Below, in pieces: positions 26,528 through 34,790 of a DNA stretch of 64,000 bases (positions are counted from its first letter, which is position 1; every line of letters starts with the position of its first letter). The notes beneath the pieces are model-generated. The model searched no databases and was not told where the DNA came from. It saw only the letters and a list, made by a program, of their open reading frames with translations. Origin of the DNA: Hyphomicrobiales bacterium. Its GTDB lineage: Bacteria > Pseudomonadota > Alphaproteobacteria > Rhizobiales > Rhizobiaceae. Made by a program: the position numbers and the translations under genes. The stretch is taken from the NCBI GenBank assembly GCA_900472625.1, contig UCIT01000012.1:62001-126000 (forward strand), given 5' to 3'.

Positions 26528-28339
26528 TCAGTGTGCGGCGGTTGCCGCGGCCACAATCTCCTCGGCGCCTGCATCAAACTGCAACCGCGCCAGCTTGGCG
26601 TAGATGCCGCCGTGGCGGATCAGGCTCTGGTGGGTGCCTTCCTCGACGACGCGGCCCTGGTCGAGCACCAGGATGCGGTCGGCCTTCAGCACGGTCGCCA
26701 GGCGGTGGGCGATGATCAGCGTGGTGCGGCCGTCCATCAGGCCGTCGAGCGCGCGCTGCACCAGGGTCTCGCTCTCGGCGTCGAGCGCGGAGGTGGCTTC
26801 GTCGAGCAGCAGCACCGGGGCGTTCTTGAGGATGGCGCGGGCAATGGCGATGCGCTGGCGCTGGCCACCCGAGAGCATGATGCCGCGTTCGCCGACTTCG
26901 GTGTCGTAGCCCTTGTCGAGCCTGGCGATGAACTCATCGGCCTGGGCGGCGACGGCGGCGGCGCGGACCTCGTCGCGGCTGGCGCCGGGGCGGCCGAAAG
27001 CGATGTTGGCATGGATCGAGGCAGCGAAGATGGTGACGTCTTGCGGGACGATCGCCATGCGCTCGCGCAGCCGGTCCGGATCGACGGTGCGGGCATCGAC
27101 GCCATCGATGGCGACAGTGCCCTGCTGCGGGTCGTAGAAGCGCAGCAGCAGCGAGAAGATCGTGGTCTTGCCTGCGCCCGAGGGGCCGACGATGGCAACG
27201 GTCTCGCCCGGCTTTATGGCGAAGTTCAGGCCGTGCAGCGCCGAGGTGCCGGGGCGCGAGGGGTAGGCGAAGTGGACGTCGGTGAATTCGACGCGGCCGA
27301 AGCTCGGGTCGGGGAGGGCGGCCGGGTTGGCGGGCGCCGATATCGGCGAGACCTCGTCGAGCAGTTCGGTGAGCCGGTCGGCTGCGCCGGCGGCCTGCGA
27401 GAGCTCTCCCCAGACTTCCGACAGCGCGCCGAGCGAGCCGGCGGCGATCACCGAGTAGAGCAGGAACTGGCCAAGCGTGCCGGCGGACAGCGTGCCTTCG
27501 AGCACATTGTGGGCGCCGACCCAAAGCACGGCGACGACGCTGCCGAAGATCAGGGTGATGGCGATGCCCGTCAGCAGCGAGCGCGAGCGGATGGCGGCGC
27601 GGGCGGCGCTGTAGGCGGTCTCAACGGCAGCGCCGTAGCGGTCGGCGGCCGCGGTTTCGCCGCCGAAGGCCTGAACGGTGCGGGTGGCCGATATGGTCTC
27701 GTTTGCGAAGGCGGAAGCTTCTGCCAGCGTATCCTGCGCGGCGCGTGAGCGCTTGCGCACCGAGCGGCCGAAGGCGACGAGCGGGAAGACGATCAGCGGG
27801 ATGGCAGCGAGCACGAGGCTGGCAAGCTTCGGCGAGGTGACGACCATCATGCCGATGGCGCCGAGACACAGGATCATGTTGCGCAGCGCCACCGAGGCGG
27901 TGGCGCCGACGGCGGACTTGATCTGCGTGGTGTCGGCCGTCAGGCGCGAGACGATCTCGCCGGACTGGTTGACGTCGAAGAAGGAGGCGGAAAGCCGCGT
28001 CACGTGGGCGAAGACGTCGCGGCGGAGATCCGAGACGATACGCTCGCCGAGCGTGATGACGAAATAGTAGCGCATGGCGCTGGCGAGCGCGAGCACCACG
28101 GCCATCACCATCAGCATGACGAAGTAGCTGTTGATGAAGCGGCCGTCGGAGTGGCTGAAGCCATGGTCGATCATGCGGCGCACGGCGAGCGGCAAGGCGA
28201 GCGAGGTGATTGCCGCCAGCGCCAGCGCGATGACGGCGCCGGTAACCAGGCCGCGATAGCGCATCACGTAGGGCGTCAATCGACCGAGAGGCTTCAGCGA
28301 GCGGGACTTTTTCTTCTCGGTCTGCGATGCGTCTGTCAA
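26528..28339 (-). CDS. ABC exporter, fused permease and ATPase (MsbA-like)
   Basis: A 603-aa half-transporter. About six TM helices lie in residues 25-310. The ATPase has Walker A GPSGAGKTT near 375, signature LSGGQRQR, Walker B VLLLDEATSALD and H-loop AHRLATV. This is the architecture of homodimeric lipid or drug exporters of the ABCB type. The substrate cannot be assigned. It is divergent from rpmE, and the toxin gene follows on the same strand after 59 bp. Confidence 0.92.
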   Translation of the reverse strand: MTDASQTEKKKSRSLKPLGRLTPYVMRYRGLVTGAVIALALAAITSLALPLAVRRMIDHGFSHSDGRFINSYFVMLMVMAVVLALASAMRYYFVITLGERIVSDLRRDVFAHVTRLSASFFDVNQSGEIVSRLTADTTQIKSAVGATASVALRNMILCLGAIGMMVVTSPKLASLVLAAIPLIVFPLVAFGRSVRKRSRAAQDTLAEASAFANETISATRTVQAFGGETAAADRYGAAVETAYSAARAAIRSRSLLTGIAITLIFGSVVAVLWVGAHNVLEGTLSAGTLGQFLLYSVIAAGSLGALSEVWGELSQAAGAADRLTELLDEVSPISAPANPAALPDPSFGRVEFTDVHFAYPSRPGTSALHGLNFAIKPGETVAIVGPSGAGKTTIFSLLLRFYDPQQGTVAIDGVDARTVDPDRLRERMAIVPQDVTIFAASIHANIAFGRPGASRDEVRAAAVAAQADEFIARLDKGYDTEVGERGIMLSGGQRQRIAIARAILKNAPVLLLDEATSALDAESETLVQRALDGLMDGRTTLIIAHRLATVLKADRILVLDQGRVVEEGTHQSLIRHGGIYAKLARLQFDAGAEEIVAAATAAH

Positions 28340-28531
28340 TTCACTCTCCGGTGGCCCTCAACACCGTGCAACACGGCCGATGGCTCTTGTTATCCTGAAG
28401 GCCTTCATGTATAGGCACCGCATCCTAATGGGAAGCCGTAGCCAGTAGCGACTGCGGCTTCATTTATTCAATCGGTCCTCTTGTCGCAACGTGGTGCGTC
28501 AAATTGGACGTGACATCGCAGGAAGATTGTT

Positions 28532-28753
28532 ATGAAGGCTGATATCCATCCCGACTACCACACGATCAAGGTTGTCATGACCGACGGCACCGAATACGAA
28601 ACCCGCTCGACCTGGGGTTCGGAAGGCGCTGTCATGAACCTCGAAATCGATTCCAAGTCGCACCCGGCCTGGACCGGCGGCAACCAGCAGCTCATGGATC
28701 GCGGCGGCCGCGTTTCCAAGTTCAACAAGCGTTTCGGCGGCCTCGGCCTCTAA
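28532..28753 (+). CDS. rpmE: 50S ribosomal protein L31 (zinc-free form)
   Basis: A 73-aa L31 with [20 protein letters not shown] at the N-terminus and [14 protein letters not shown] at the end. The CxxC zinc ligands found in C+ L31 are missing, as is usual in this group. GCAGGAAG is the ribosome-binding site. A strong terminator follows. Confidence 0.96.
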   Translation: MKADIHPDYHTIKVVMTDGTEYETRSTWGSEGAVMNLEIDSKSHPAWTGGNQQLMDRGGRVSKFNKRFGGLGL

Positions 28754-28780
28754 TCGCTGTTGTTGTACTGATTTCGAAGA

Positions 28781-28804
28781 GCCCTGCGAAAGCGGGGCTT
28801 TTTT
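28781..28804 (+). terminator. Intrinsic terminator of rpmE
   Basis: GCCCTGC, loop GAAA, GCGGGGC (one G-U pair) is followed by six T residues, 28 bp after the rpmE stop codon. Confidence 0.88.
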
Positions 28805-28860
28805 GCGTTTGGGATTTGCTCGTTCCGAAGGCCAACCATCGGCTGAGTTCCACACAACAA

Positions 28861-28895
28861 AAAACCGGCCGTGCAGGGAACACGGCCGGTTTTTC
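28861..28895. terminator. Bidirectional terminator, mainly for rcdA
   Basis: An 11-bp perfect stem (AACCGGCCGTG at 28863-28873, CACGGCCGGTT at 28881-28891) has A-rich sequence on the left and T-rich on the right. On the minus strand it follows the rcdA stop codon and ends in a T-run. Confidence 0.88.
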
Positions 28896-28913
28896 GTTTT
28901 ACTTCGACTTGGA

Positions 28914-29429
28914 TCAGTTGTTGCCGAACGCCGTCTGCAGCAGGCTGAGCTGGGCCTGGACGCTGTTCTGGTTGTCGGGGACGATCGGTGCTTCGTTCGG
29001 GCGATAGATTTCGCGGTCGAGCAAGGCAACGCGGTTCTGCAGGCGCAGCGAGCGTTCGATCAGGTCGCGGAAGGCTTCCGGCAGGTCACCCCAGCCCGGT
29101 GCATTGCGATCGACATTGAAGCCGTCGAGGCGAACCTTGTTCTTTTCGGCCAGAACCTGATCGCGTGACATTTCGCCATTGTTGACGGCGCGCTGCAGGA
29201 GGAGCCAGGAGGCCATCTGCATCAGGCGGGTGGTGAGGCGCATCGATTCAGCGGCGTAGAGCACCGATGCCATGCGCGGAAGAACCTTCGATGCGGTGCG
29301 GCCATTGCCATCCAGATAGGCGGCGGTCTCTTCGACCAGCGACATGCCTTCCGAGTACAATGTCTTAAACTGCGACGATGCGGCAGCGCGTCCGGCAAAA
29401 CTGATCGTGTTCAATCCAAGCTCTGACAT
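28914..29429 (-). CDS. rcdA: RcdA-family regulator of CtrA degradation (DUF1465)
   Basis: A 171-aa helical protein with the DUF1465 pattern: AYLDGNGRTASKVLPRMASV, YAAESMRLTTRLMQMASWLL and a disordered tail. In Caulobacter, RcdA works with CpdR and PopA to deliver CtrA to ClpXP. The assignment here is by family pattern. A CtrA-type box lies upstream at 29556-29571, consistent with control by its own target. Confidence 0.88.
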   Translation of the reverse strand: MSELGLNTISFAGRAAASSQFKTLYSEGMSLVEETAAYLDGNGRTASKVLPRMASVLYAAESMRLTTRLMQMASWLLLQRAVNNGEMSRDQVLAEKNKVRLDGFNVDRNAPGWGDLPEAFRDLIERSLRLQNRVALLDREIYRPNEAPIVPDNQNSVQAQLSLLQTAFGNN

Positions 29430-29555
29430 TTAGTAAGTCCCTGTTGCACGCATCACTTATTGTTCAGGTAACGCAGGCAGATGAGAAAAAGTTTCATCAG
29501 CCCGCTTTAATGACTTTAAAGATGGTAGCTTTAGCCCAATTGCGCAAGGCGTTTC

Positions 29556-29571
29556 TTAATAAAGGGTTAAC
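29556..29571 (-). promoter_or_regulatory. CtrA-type binding box upstream of rcdA
   Basis: TTAA-TAAAGGG-TTAAC fits the full CtrA consensus TTAA-N7-TTAAC exactly. It lies 127-142 bp upstream of the rcdA start, a plausible place for control of that promoter. Direct binding is inference. Confidence 0.6.
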
Positions 29572-29606
29572 TTCCACAGTTTCGTGGATTTCATCCCCAG
29601 CCAAGG

Positions 29607-29636
29607 CAAAAAAGGAGAGCCGCAAAAGCGGCTCTC
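29607..29636 (-). terminator. Minus-strand intrinsic terminator
   Basis: A perfect 9-bp stem (GAGAGCCGC, loop, GCGGCTCTC at 29615-29636) is followed on the minus strand by CCTTTTTT. It ends a leftward transcript, either the DUF1192/MFS operon with a long 3' UTR or a small RNA. Confidence 0.8.
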
Positions 29637-29808
29637 AAGGTAAAACAGGGAGAAAAATCAGACCAATTCACCGCATGGGAAACTGTCTGAAATCCGGAGC
29701 AAGTCCGGATGCCTAAAGTAATACCTTAGAAAGCTTAACGTCTCATTAAGTCTGTGCCGAATTAACACTTGCATCGCCGCTATAAATGAAAACCGGCACA
29801 CCGGGCGC

Positions 29809-30000
29809 TCACGACTTGAAGAGATTTTCTGCAGCCTTCCTTCCCGATGCCTTGCGCTGCGCCTCGGCCTCGATGCGGGAAATTTCGGCTTTCAGCATGT
29901 CGATGCGCGATGTCAGCTCGTCCACCGACATCATCGACAGATCCATGCCGATCTCGTGATTCGGCTTCTTCTGCGGGCGGTCGTCGTCAACGAAGCTCAT
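29809..30000 (-). CDS. DUF1192 family small protein
   Basis: The product has 63 aa. It begins MSFVDDDRPQKKPNHEIGMD, followed by MSVDELTSRIDMLKAEISRI, a helix typical of DUF1192. The family is common in alphaproteobacteria and has no known role. It lies 20 bp after the MFS gene on the same strand, probably in one operon. Confidence 0.88.
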   Translation of the reverse strand: MSFVDDDRPQKKPNHEIGMDLSMMSVDELTSRIDMLKAEISRIEAEAQRKASGRKAAENLFKS

Positions 30001-30020
30001 CTGCCATCCTCCGTCGTGGT

Positions 30021-31313
30021 TCAGCTGTATTTCAGGGCGGCGTCATCCTGCTGTTGCTGCTGTTCGGCCGCCTTGGCTGGGTTGCGGTCGGCCAGCGACA
30101 TGCTCTCCGGCGTCATCATCTGCGAGGTCGCTGTCGGCAGCGTGGTGTAGGCGTCGCGGTCGCCAGCGGGAATGGCGGCGCGCACGCGGCTGCGCATGAT
30201 GGCGTAGACGGTGATCAGCACATGGGCGAAGGCTGTGACCAGGAACAGCGCGTGCGGGCTGGCGACGGACATGACTGGTCCGCCGATGGTCGGGCCGATA
30301 ATGGTACCGATGCCGTAGAGCAGCAGCAGCCCGCCGGAGACCTTCACGAAGTCCTCGGACGAGGCGTAGTCGTTGGCATGGGCGACGGCGATCGGATAGA
30401 GCGTGTTGGCGACGGCGCCGTAAAGCACGACGAGGCTGATGATGAAGACCGGCGACGACGGATGCAGCACGGCCAGCATCAGCCCGGCAAAAGCGGCGAC
30501 TGCCGACATGGCGGCCAGCACGTAGCGACGGTCGATCCTGTCGGACAGGCGGCCGGCGGGAAGTTGCATGACCGCGCCGGCGAAGATGGTCGAGCTCATC
30601 ATGATGGCGATCGAGGTGTCAGACAGACCGGCACCGGCGCCGAAGACGGCACCGAGCGTGCCGTAGGCGCCGTTGGCGATGCCGACCAGCAGGATGCCGA
30701 GGCAGGAGACCGGCGAGTTGCGATAAAGCGCCTTGAGGTCGAGCTTGACGGCTTTAAGCGGCTGCGGCGAGGCTGCAGTCGATAGCAGAGTCGGCAGCAT
30801 GGCGATGCAGTAGAAGATGCCGCAGATCATGAAGAGCACGGGGGTGCGGACATCTTCCAGCGGAATCATCATCTGGCCGGCGACGACGCCGATCAGGGTG
30901 ATGGCGATATAGAGCGAGAAGATCGCGCCGCGGCTTTCATTCGTCGCCCGCTCGTTCAGCCAGCTTTCGATGATCATCGAGGTGCCGGCCGTCGAGAAGC
31001 CGGTGACGGCGCGCAGCAGTACCCACCAGACCGGGTGGACGGCGATGCCGCTGACCAGCGCTATGATGGCGATGATCGAGATGAAGCCGGAGAAGGCGCG
31101 GACATGACCGACGCGGCTGACCATCTTCGGCGCCACCAGGCAGCCGATGACGAAGCCGGCGGCCCAGGAGGTGCCGAGCAAGCCGAGCGTGGTGGTGGCA
31201 TAGCCTTCGAGATTGCCGCGGACCGGGAGGAGAATGCCCTGCAGGCCATTGCCCATGAACAGGAAGAGCGTGCCGAACAGCAGTGCGGCGACGGACAACA
31301 GGTTTCTCTTCAT
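30021..31313 (-). CDS. Major facilitator superfamily transporter
   Basis: A 430-aa protein with about 12 TM helices. The motif between TM2 and TM3 reads VAPKMVSRVGHVRAFSGF, and the second half has QLPAGRLSDRIDRRYVLAA, both classic MFS loops. The pattern resembles the YcaD-like subgroup. A cytoplasmic C-terminal tail is rich in Gln, Asp and Ala (AEQQQQQDDAAL). The substrate is unknown. Confidence 0.88.
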   Translation of the reverse strand: MKRNLLSVAALLFGTLFLFMGNGLQGILLPVRGNLEGYATTTLGLLGTSWAAGFVIGCLVAPKMVSRVGHVRAFSGFISIIAIIALVSGIAVHPVWWVLLRAVTGFSTAGTSMIIESWLNERATNESRGAIFSLYIAITLIGVVAGQMMIPLEDVRTPVLFMICGIFYCIAMLPTLLSTAASPQPLKAVKLDLKALYRNSPVSCLGILLVGIANGAYGTLGAVFGAGAGLSDTSIAIMMSSTIFAGAVMQLPAGRLSDRIDRRYVLAAMSAVAAFAGLMLAVLHPSSPVFIISLVVLYGAVANTLYPIAVAHANDYASSEDFVKVSGGLLLLYGIGTIIGPTIGGPVMSVASPHALFLVTAFAHVLITVYAIMRSRVRAAIPAGDRDAYTTLPTATSQMMTPESMSLADRNPAKAAEQQQQQDDAALKYS

Positions 31314-31488
31314 AATTCCCCCAGGCTACGCAACATGCATATGAAACGACATATGGCGGCAGGCCGCGCCGCCCAGTGTGTAGAGTGTTGATTGTGCTCC
31401 CGAATGCCTTTACGGCATGTTTATAGGCAGTCGTTGCGCGAAATAATGTCGGTCCTGTGACGTCGACAACATCAGGAAAAATAAAGAC

Positions 31489-31653
31489 ATGACGAAGCTG
31501 ATCGCGCTGCTGCTCATCCTGGCGATGATCGTCCACGTGATCAAGCCGCTGGGGCTGCCGGGGCTCCGGAAACGGGCGGACTTCTGGAAGATCGCGCTGT
31601 TTGCGTTCGCGATCTGGGCGGTGGCGCTGCTGGGGCGGGATCTGTTTTTGTGA
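31489..31653 (+). CDS. Small two-helix membrane protein
   Basis: A short ORF of 54 codons. The product starts MTKLIALLLILAMIVHVIKP and ends in a second hydrophobic helix (IALFAFAIWAVALLGRDLFL) separated by a basic loop GLRKRADFWK. AGGAAA precedes the ATG. The two-helix pattern and positive loop argue for a real membrane protein. I recall similar small hypothetical proteins in rhizobia but can give no function. Confidence 0.6.
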   Translation: MTKLIALLLILAMIVHVIKPLGLPGLRKRADFWKIALFAFAIWAVALLGRDLFL

Positions 31654-31781
31654 GGCTGTGGTGTGAGGGGCAGGCTGCTTGGCGACAGCTGCGGACTCAA
31701 TCGTTCCGCGGCAGCCAGGCAAAGAGTTGCCGACCGCCGCAGAACCAAGTTGAAATATAAACCGCTCTGGCCGTGTCAGGC

Positions 31782-32360
31782 TTATATGGACGACGCGAAG
31801 CGCTCCGCCGTCTTTGCCACGCGCTGGCCATAGGCGCGGGCCGTTTCGAGATCGCCGGACGACATTTCGCTTGGTGCAGCGTCGGCGTCCGACTGGCCCA
31901 TCGGTCCGATATAGGAACCCATGCGGTTCGCATCGTCCCGCTGGGATGCCTTCACGTTCGCAGGTTTGACGCCGAGGCTGACCCACACGCCCCCATGCTG
32001 CCCGGCGAGCAGGACGAAATATTGCAACGTGTTCAGCTTGTCGCCATTCAGGCTCGCGCTGTTGGTGAAGCCACCGAAGACCTTGTCCCGCCACTTGTCG
32101 GAGAACCATGGCTTCGAGGAGGCATCTGCGAACTTCTTAAACTGCCAGCTGGGGCCACCCATGTAGGTCGGTGAGCCGAAGATGATGGCATCGGCAGCGT
32201 CCAGCGCTGCCCATCCTTCGTCCGAGAGGTTGCCCTCGGCATCGATGGCATGGAGCGCTGCACGGGCGCCTTCGGCGACAGCCTCCGCCATGCGCTGGGT
32301 ATGACCGTAGCCGGAGTGATAGACGACAACGGTGCTTGGGGTGGGATTCAATGAGGTCAT
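31782..32360 (-). CDS. Flavodoxin/WrbA-like FMN reductase
   Basis: A 192-aa flavodoxin-fold protein. The phosphate loop reads VVYHSGYGHTQRMAEAVAEG, IIFGSPTYMGGPSWQFKKF is the second FMN contact, and LLAGQHGGVW the third. This is the pattern of NAD(P)H:quinone oxidoreductases of the WrbA group. The ATG at 32360 follows AAAGGAGC. It lies about 100 bp downstream of a DoxX gene on the same strand and is probably controlled by the divergent TetR regulator. Confidence 0.87.
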   Translation of the reverse strand: MTSLNPTPSTVVVYHSGYGHTQRMAEAVAEGARAALHAIDAEGNLSDEGWAALDAADAIIFGSPTYMGGPSWQFKKFADASSKPWFSDKWRDKVFGGFTNSASLNGDKLNTLQYFVLLAGQHGGVWVSLGVKPANVKASQRDDANRMGSYIGPMGQSDADAAPSEMSSGDLETARAYGQRVAKTAERFASSI

Positions 32361-32461
32361 GACTGGCTCCTTTGGCCGTGGTTGTTCGCCTCGCCGAAGG
32401 GAGATCGGCGTGGGTCGCATTCGCGTAAGAGGGTGCTGGCGTTCGACGGGGCGTCCGACGC

Positions 32462-32800
32462 TCAGAAATGGGTGCTTGCCGCAACAATCAGCAGCAGCAG
32501 GAACAGCACCGGCGGCGGGATGTGGCGGAAGTTTCGCGCACGAAGGACGGAGACAATGGCGGCGATCATGACGAAGGCCCCAAGCGCAGCGCCGATGTAG
32601 AAGGTTGCCGGCACCAGTAGGAGACCGGTCGTCGCCAACTCCATAGCTGCCGTGATCCAGCACCACCATGAGGGAAACCCATAACGCTTGAAATCGTCGC
32701 GGATCGACTTGGCGCCGGAGGCGTTGACAGCACCGCCGATAAAGAAGGCCGTTGCGGCCAGCCAGGTCGCGGCGCCGGAAACTGTTGTTAGAAGAGGCAT
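32462..32800 (-). CDS. DoxX-like membrane protein
   Basis: A 112-aa protein with four TM helices of the DoxX_2 type. WLAATAFFIGGAVNASGAKS starts the first unit, FPSWWCWITAAMELATTGLL the second, and the tail is hydrophobic. It probably forms part of a redox or stress module with the WrbA-like flavoprotein downstream. It is divergent from the TetR regulator across a palindromic promoter. Confidence 0.85.
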   Translation of the reverse strand: MPLLTTVSGAATWLAATAFFIGGAVNASGAKSIRDDFKRYGFPSWWCWITAAMELATTGLLLVPATFYIGAALGAFVMIAAIVSVLRARNFRHIPPPVLFLLLLIVAASTHF

Positions 32801-32850
32801 TGAAAGGATCTCGTTGTTCCAGTGGCTGCGGAAATTATCGTCGTTAAAAT

Positions 32851-32867
32851 ATATAGCAATGCTATAT
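32851..32867. promoter_or_regulatory. Candidate TetR operator in the divergent promoter
   Basis: ATATAGC-AAT-GCTATAT is a perfect 7-bp inverted repeat with a 3-bp spacer, inside an AT-rich stretch between the DoxX and TetR starts. Its half-sites resemble -10 boxes, so a bound repressor would block transcription. Confidence 0.6.
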
Positions 32868-32928
32868 TGTCAACTGTTGCCTTGAAAATTGTTTGTCGCT
32901 ATGACTTTTGTCGAGAAAAGGGGATCGA

Positions 32929-33507
32929 ATGGGGATCAGTGAACGCAAGGAACGGGAAAGAGGCGAGCGCGAGCGTCGCATCGTCGGTGCGGCAAGAATG
33001 CTCGCTGAGCGAGACGGTTGGGCGTCCGTTACCGTGCGTCGGCTTGCTCAGGAAATCGAATACAGCCAGCCGGTTCTTTACGCCCATTTCGAGAATCGGG
33101 ACACAATCGTCGGCGCAGTAGCGTTGCAAGGCTTCGGAGAGTTGGGACCGGCGCTCCGGGCGTCGGTGCGCCCTGCCGCCACTCCGGCAGAAGCGATGGA
33201 AGATGTCGCAATCGCTTATCTGGCGTTCGCGTTCGAACGGCCTGCGCTATACGAGGCCATGTTCACCCTTCCGACCGGGCTTCGTTTCGCAAAGTCCGAC
33301 ACGCCACAAGTCCTGCGGGAGACGTTCGGATCCATGCTGGTGGTCGTCGAGCCGTTCTGCGATGACGCGGAGCTTGGAACGGAAACCTTCTGGGCGGCCC
33401 TGCATGGTCTGGCGGAACTTGAGCGTCACGGCAGGATCAGGGCGGCCTGCCGCGAACAGCGTGTGAGACAAGTCGTCTCGATGTTTTCGGCTAAGGTCGC
33501 CCGGTAA
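32929..33507 (+). CDS. TetR-family transcriptional regulator
   Basis: A 192-aa regulator. The N-terminal helix-turn-helix reads GWASVTVRRLAQEIEYSQPV followed by LYAHFENRDTIVGAV. The C-terminal domain carries AIAYLAFAFERPALYEAMFT, as in the WHG-type TetR group. The ATG at 32929 follows AGGGGA. Its divergence from the DoxX/flavodoxin genes suggests it represses them. Confidence 0.9.
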   Translation: MGISERKERERGERERRIVGAARMLAERDGWASVTVRRLAQEIEYSQPVLYAHFENRDTIVGAVALQGFGELGPALRASVRPAATPAEAMEDVAIAYLAFAFERPALYEAMFTLPTGLRFAKSDTPQVLRETFGSMLVVVEPFCDDAELGTETFWAALHGLAELERHGRIRAACREQRVRQVVSMFSAKVAR

Positions 33508-33560
33508 CTAGCCCACCATCGCCGCAACGTCGCATGTTTGTTATCCTTCACGCGCCTCCG

Positions 33561-34478
33561 TCAGCACCTGATCTCTCCGCGCATCACCTCCACGCAGGCC
33601 CCCGAAATCGTCACATCGGTCACAACCCCGTTCGTCTTCACCACATCGACGCCAATCACGCTACGGCGACCCATTTCAACGCCCTGTTCGATGGTCAGCG
33701 AGACGCGCATATCCGTCTCCGGTTCAAGCGAGACGAGATAGGCGGCAAGGGCGGCGGAGGCGCTGCCGGTGGCCGGATCTTCGGGGACGTTGTCGAGCGG
33801 TGCGAACATGCGGGCGCGGATGGTCCATGGAGCCTCCGGCCTCCTGACGTAGACGAACAGTGCAAAGTCGAGATTGCCCTCCTGCGTCGCGCTTGCGGCG
33901 TCCTGGAAATGGGTGAGGTTGGGGCGGGCGAGTGCCAGCGCATCGAGGTCGGTCAGTTCTGCGACCACGAAGCCGAGGCCGACGGAGGCCGTGAGCGGGC
34001 GGTGGACGCGGGTGCTGACCATCGCGGCGTCGATCGAGATGCAGCGGGCGACGGTGTCTTCGGGAATCTCGCGGCCGATCGCTAACGGGCCGGGTGCGCG
34101 GATCGCGGCGGAGAGCACGCGGTCGCCGCCACGCTTGAGTTCGACGGTGACGATCCCGGCCTTTTCCTCGAAGCGCAGGCTATCGCCGACCGTCTTGCCG
34201 AAGACCTCGCCGCGCATGCCGAGCACATAGGCGGTGCCGACATTGGGGTGGCCGGCGAAGGGAACTTCCATGGTGGGGGTGAAGATGCGGACGCGGGCGG
34301 TGTTGTCGGGATCGTGCGGCGGGAGCACGAAGGTGACTTCGGAATAGCCGAATTCGGCCGCGATGTTCTGCATGTCGGCGTCGGTCAGGCCGCGCGCATC
34401 GGCCATCACGGCCAGCGGGTTTCCCTCGAAGCGGTTTGTGGTGAAGACATCGACGGTGATGAAGGAAACGGTGGTCAT
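33561..34478 (-). CDS. PhzF-family isomerase/epimerase
   Basis: A 305-aa protein. [20 protein letters not shown] lies at the N-terminus, [12 protein letters not shown] includes the probable catalytic Glu, and [15 protein letters not shown] is the PhzF signature. The second half ends with [16 protein letters not shown]. Family members perform proton shifts on phenazine precursors or other acids. The substrate is not assignable. The ATG at 34478 follows CGGAGAAC. Confidence 0.9.
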   Translation of the reverse strand: MTTVSFITVDVFTTNRFEGNPLAVMADARGLTDADMQNIAAEFGYSEVTFVLPPHDPDNTARVRIFTPTMEVPFAGHPNVGTAYVLGMRGEVFGKTVGDSLRFEEKAGIVTVELKRGGDRVLSAAIRAPGPLAIGREIPEDTVARCISIDAAMVSTRVHRPLTASVGLGFVVAELTDLDALALARPNLTHFQDAASATQEGNLDFALFVYVRRPEAPWTIRARMFAPLDNVPEDPATGSASAALAAYLVSLEPETDMRVSLTIEQGVEMGRRSVIGVDVVKTNGVVTDVTISGACVEVMRGEIRC

Positions 34479-34790
34479 GGGTTCTCCGGCAGGGTGCTTT
34501 CGCCGCCACACTGGCGGGTCGCAGGGTCCGCCGATAGGCGCAAACTTGTACCGGTGACAATCGTCGGGGGGGGGCTGGCGTCGGGTGGTGTCTGGACGGT
34601 GCGCGGGCGGGCGCGATGGGCTGGCCGTTCGCTTGCGGCCCTGCGGCTATCCGGCAGATTTGCAGCCAATTGATTGTGTTCGCGTGATCACATCCTCGGC
34701 ACGGTGGCCGAGGATGTTGGCATGGTGACGGTCAGGGCTCGCCGGGCGCCGTTTCGACACGGCCCCGGCTCCGCGCCCGCCTTGGCCGCA
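34479..34790. other. Intergenic region with perfect hairpin
   Basis: These 312 bp between the PhzF start and the aldolase stop contain a perfect 10-bp hairpin (CATCCTCGGC, loop ACGGTG, GCCGAGGATG at 34691-34716) about 75 bp after the aldolase gene on its strand, without a T-tract. A run of eight or more G residues lies near 34566-34573. No gene is supported. Confidence 0.4.

Larger units (their letters stand above)
29430..29808. other. Intergenic region: rcdA promoter, orphan terminator and possible small RNA
   Basis: These 379 bp contain the CtrA-type box and a minus-strand terminator at 29607-29636. To the right is about 160 bp with a small stem (ATCCGG/CCGGAT at 29692-29710). That stretch may be the 3' UTR of the DUF1192 gene or an independent minus-strand small RNA. 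No ORF is supported. Confidence 0.4.
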
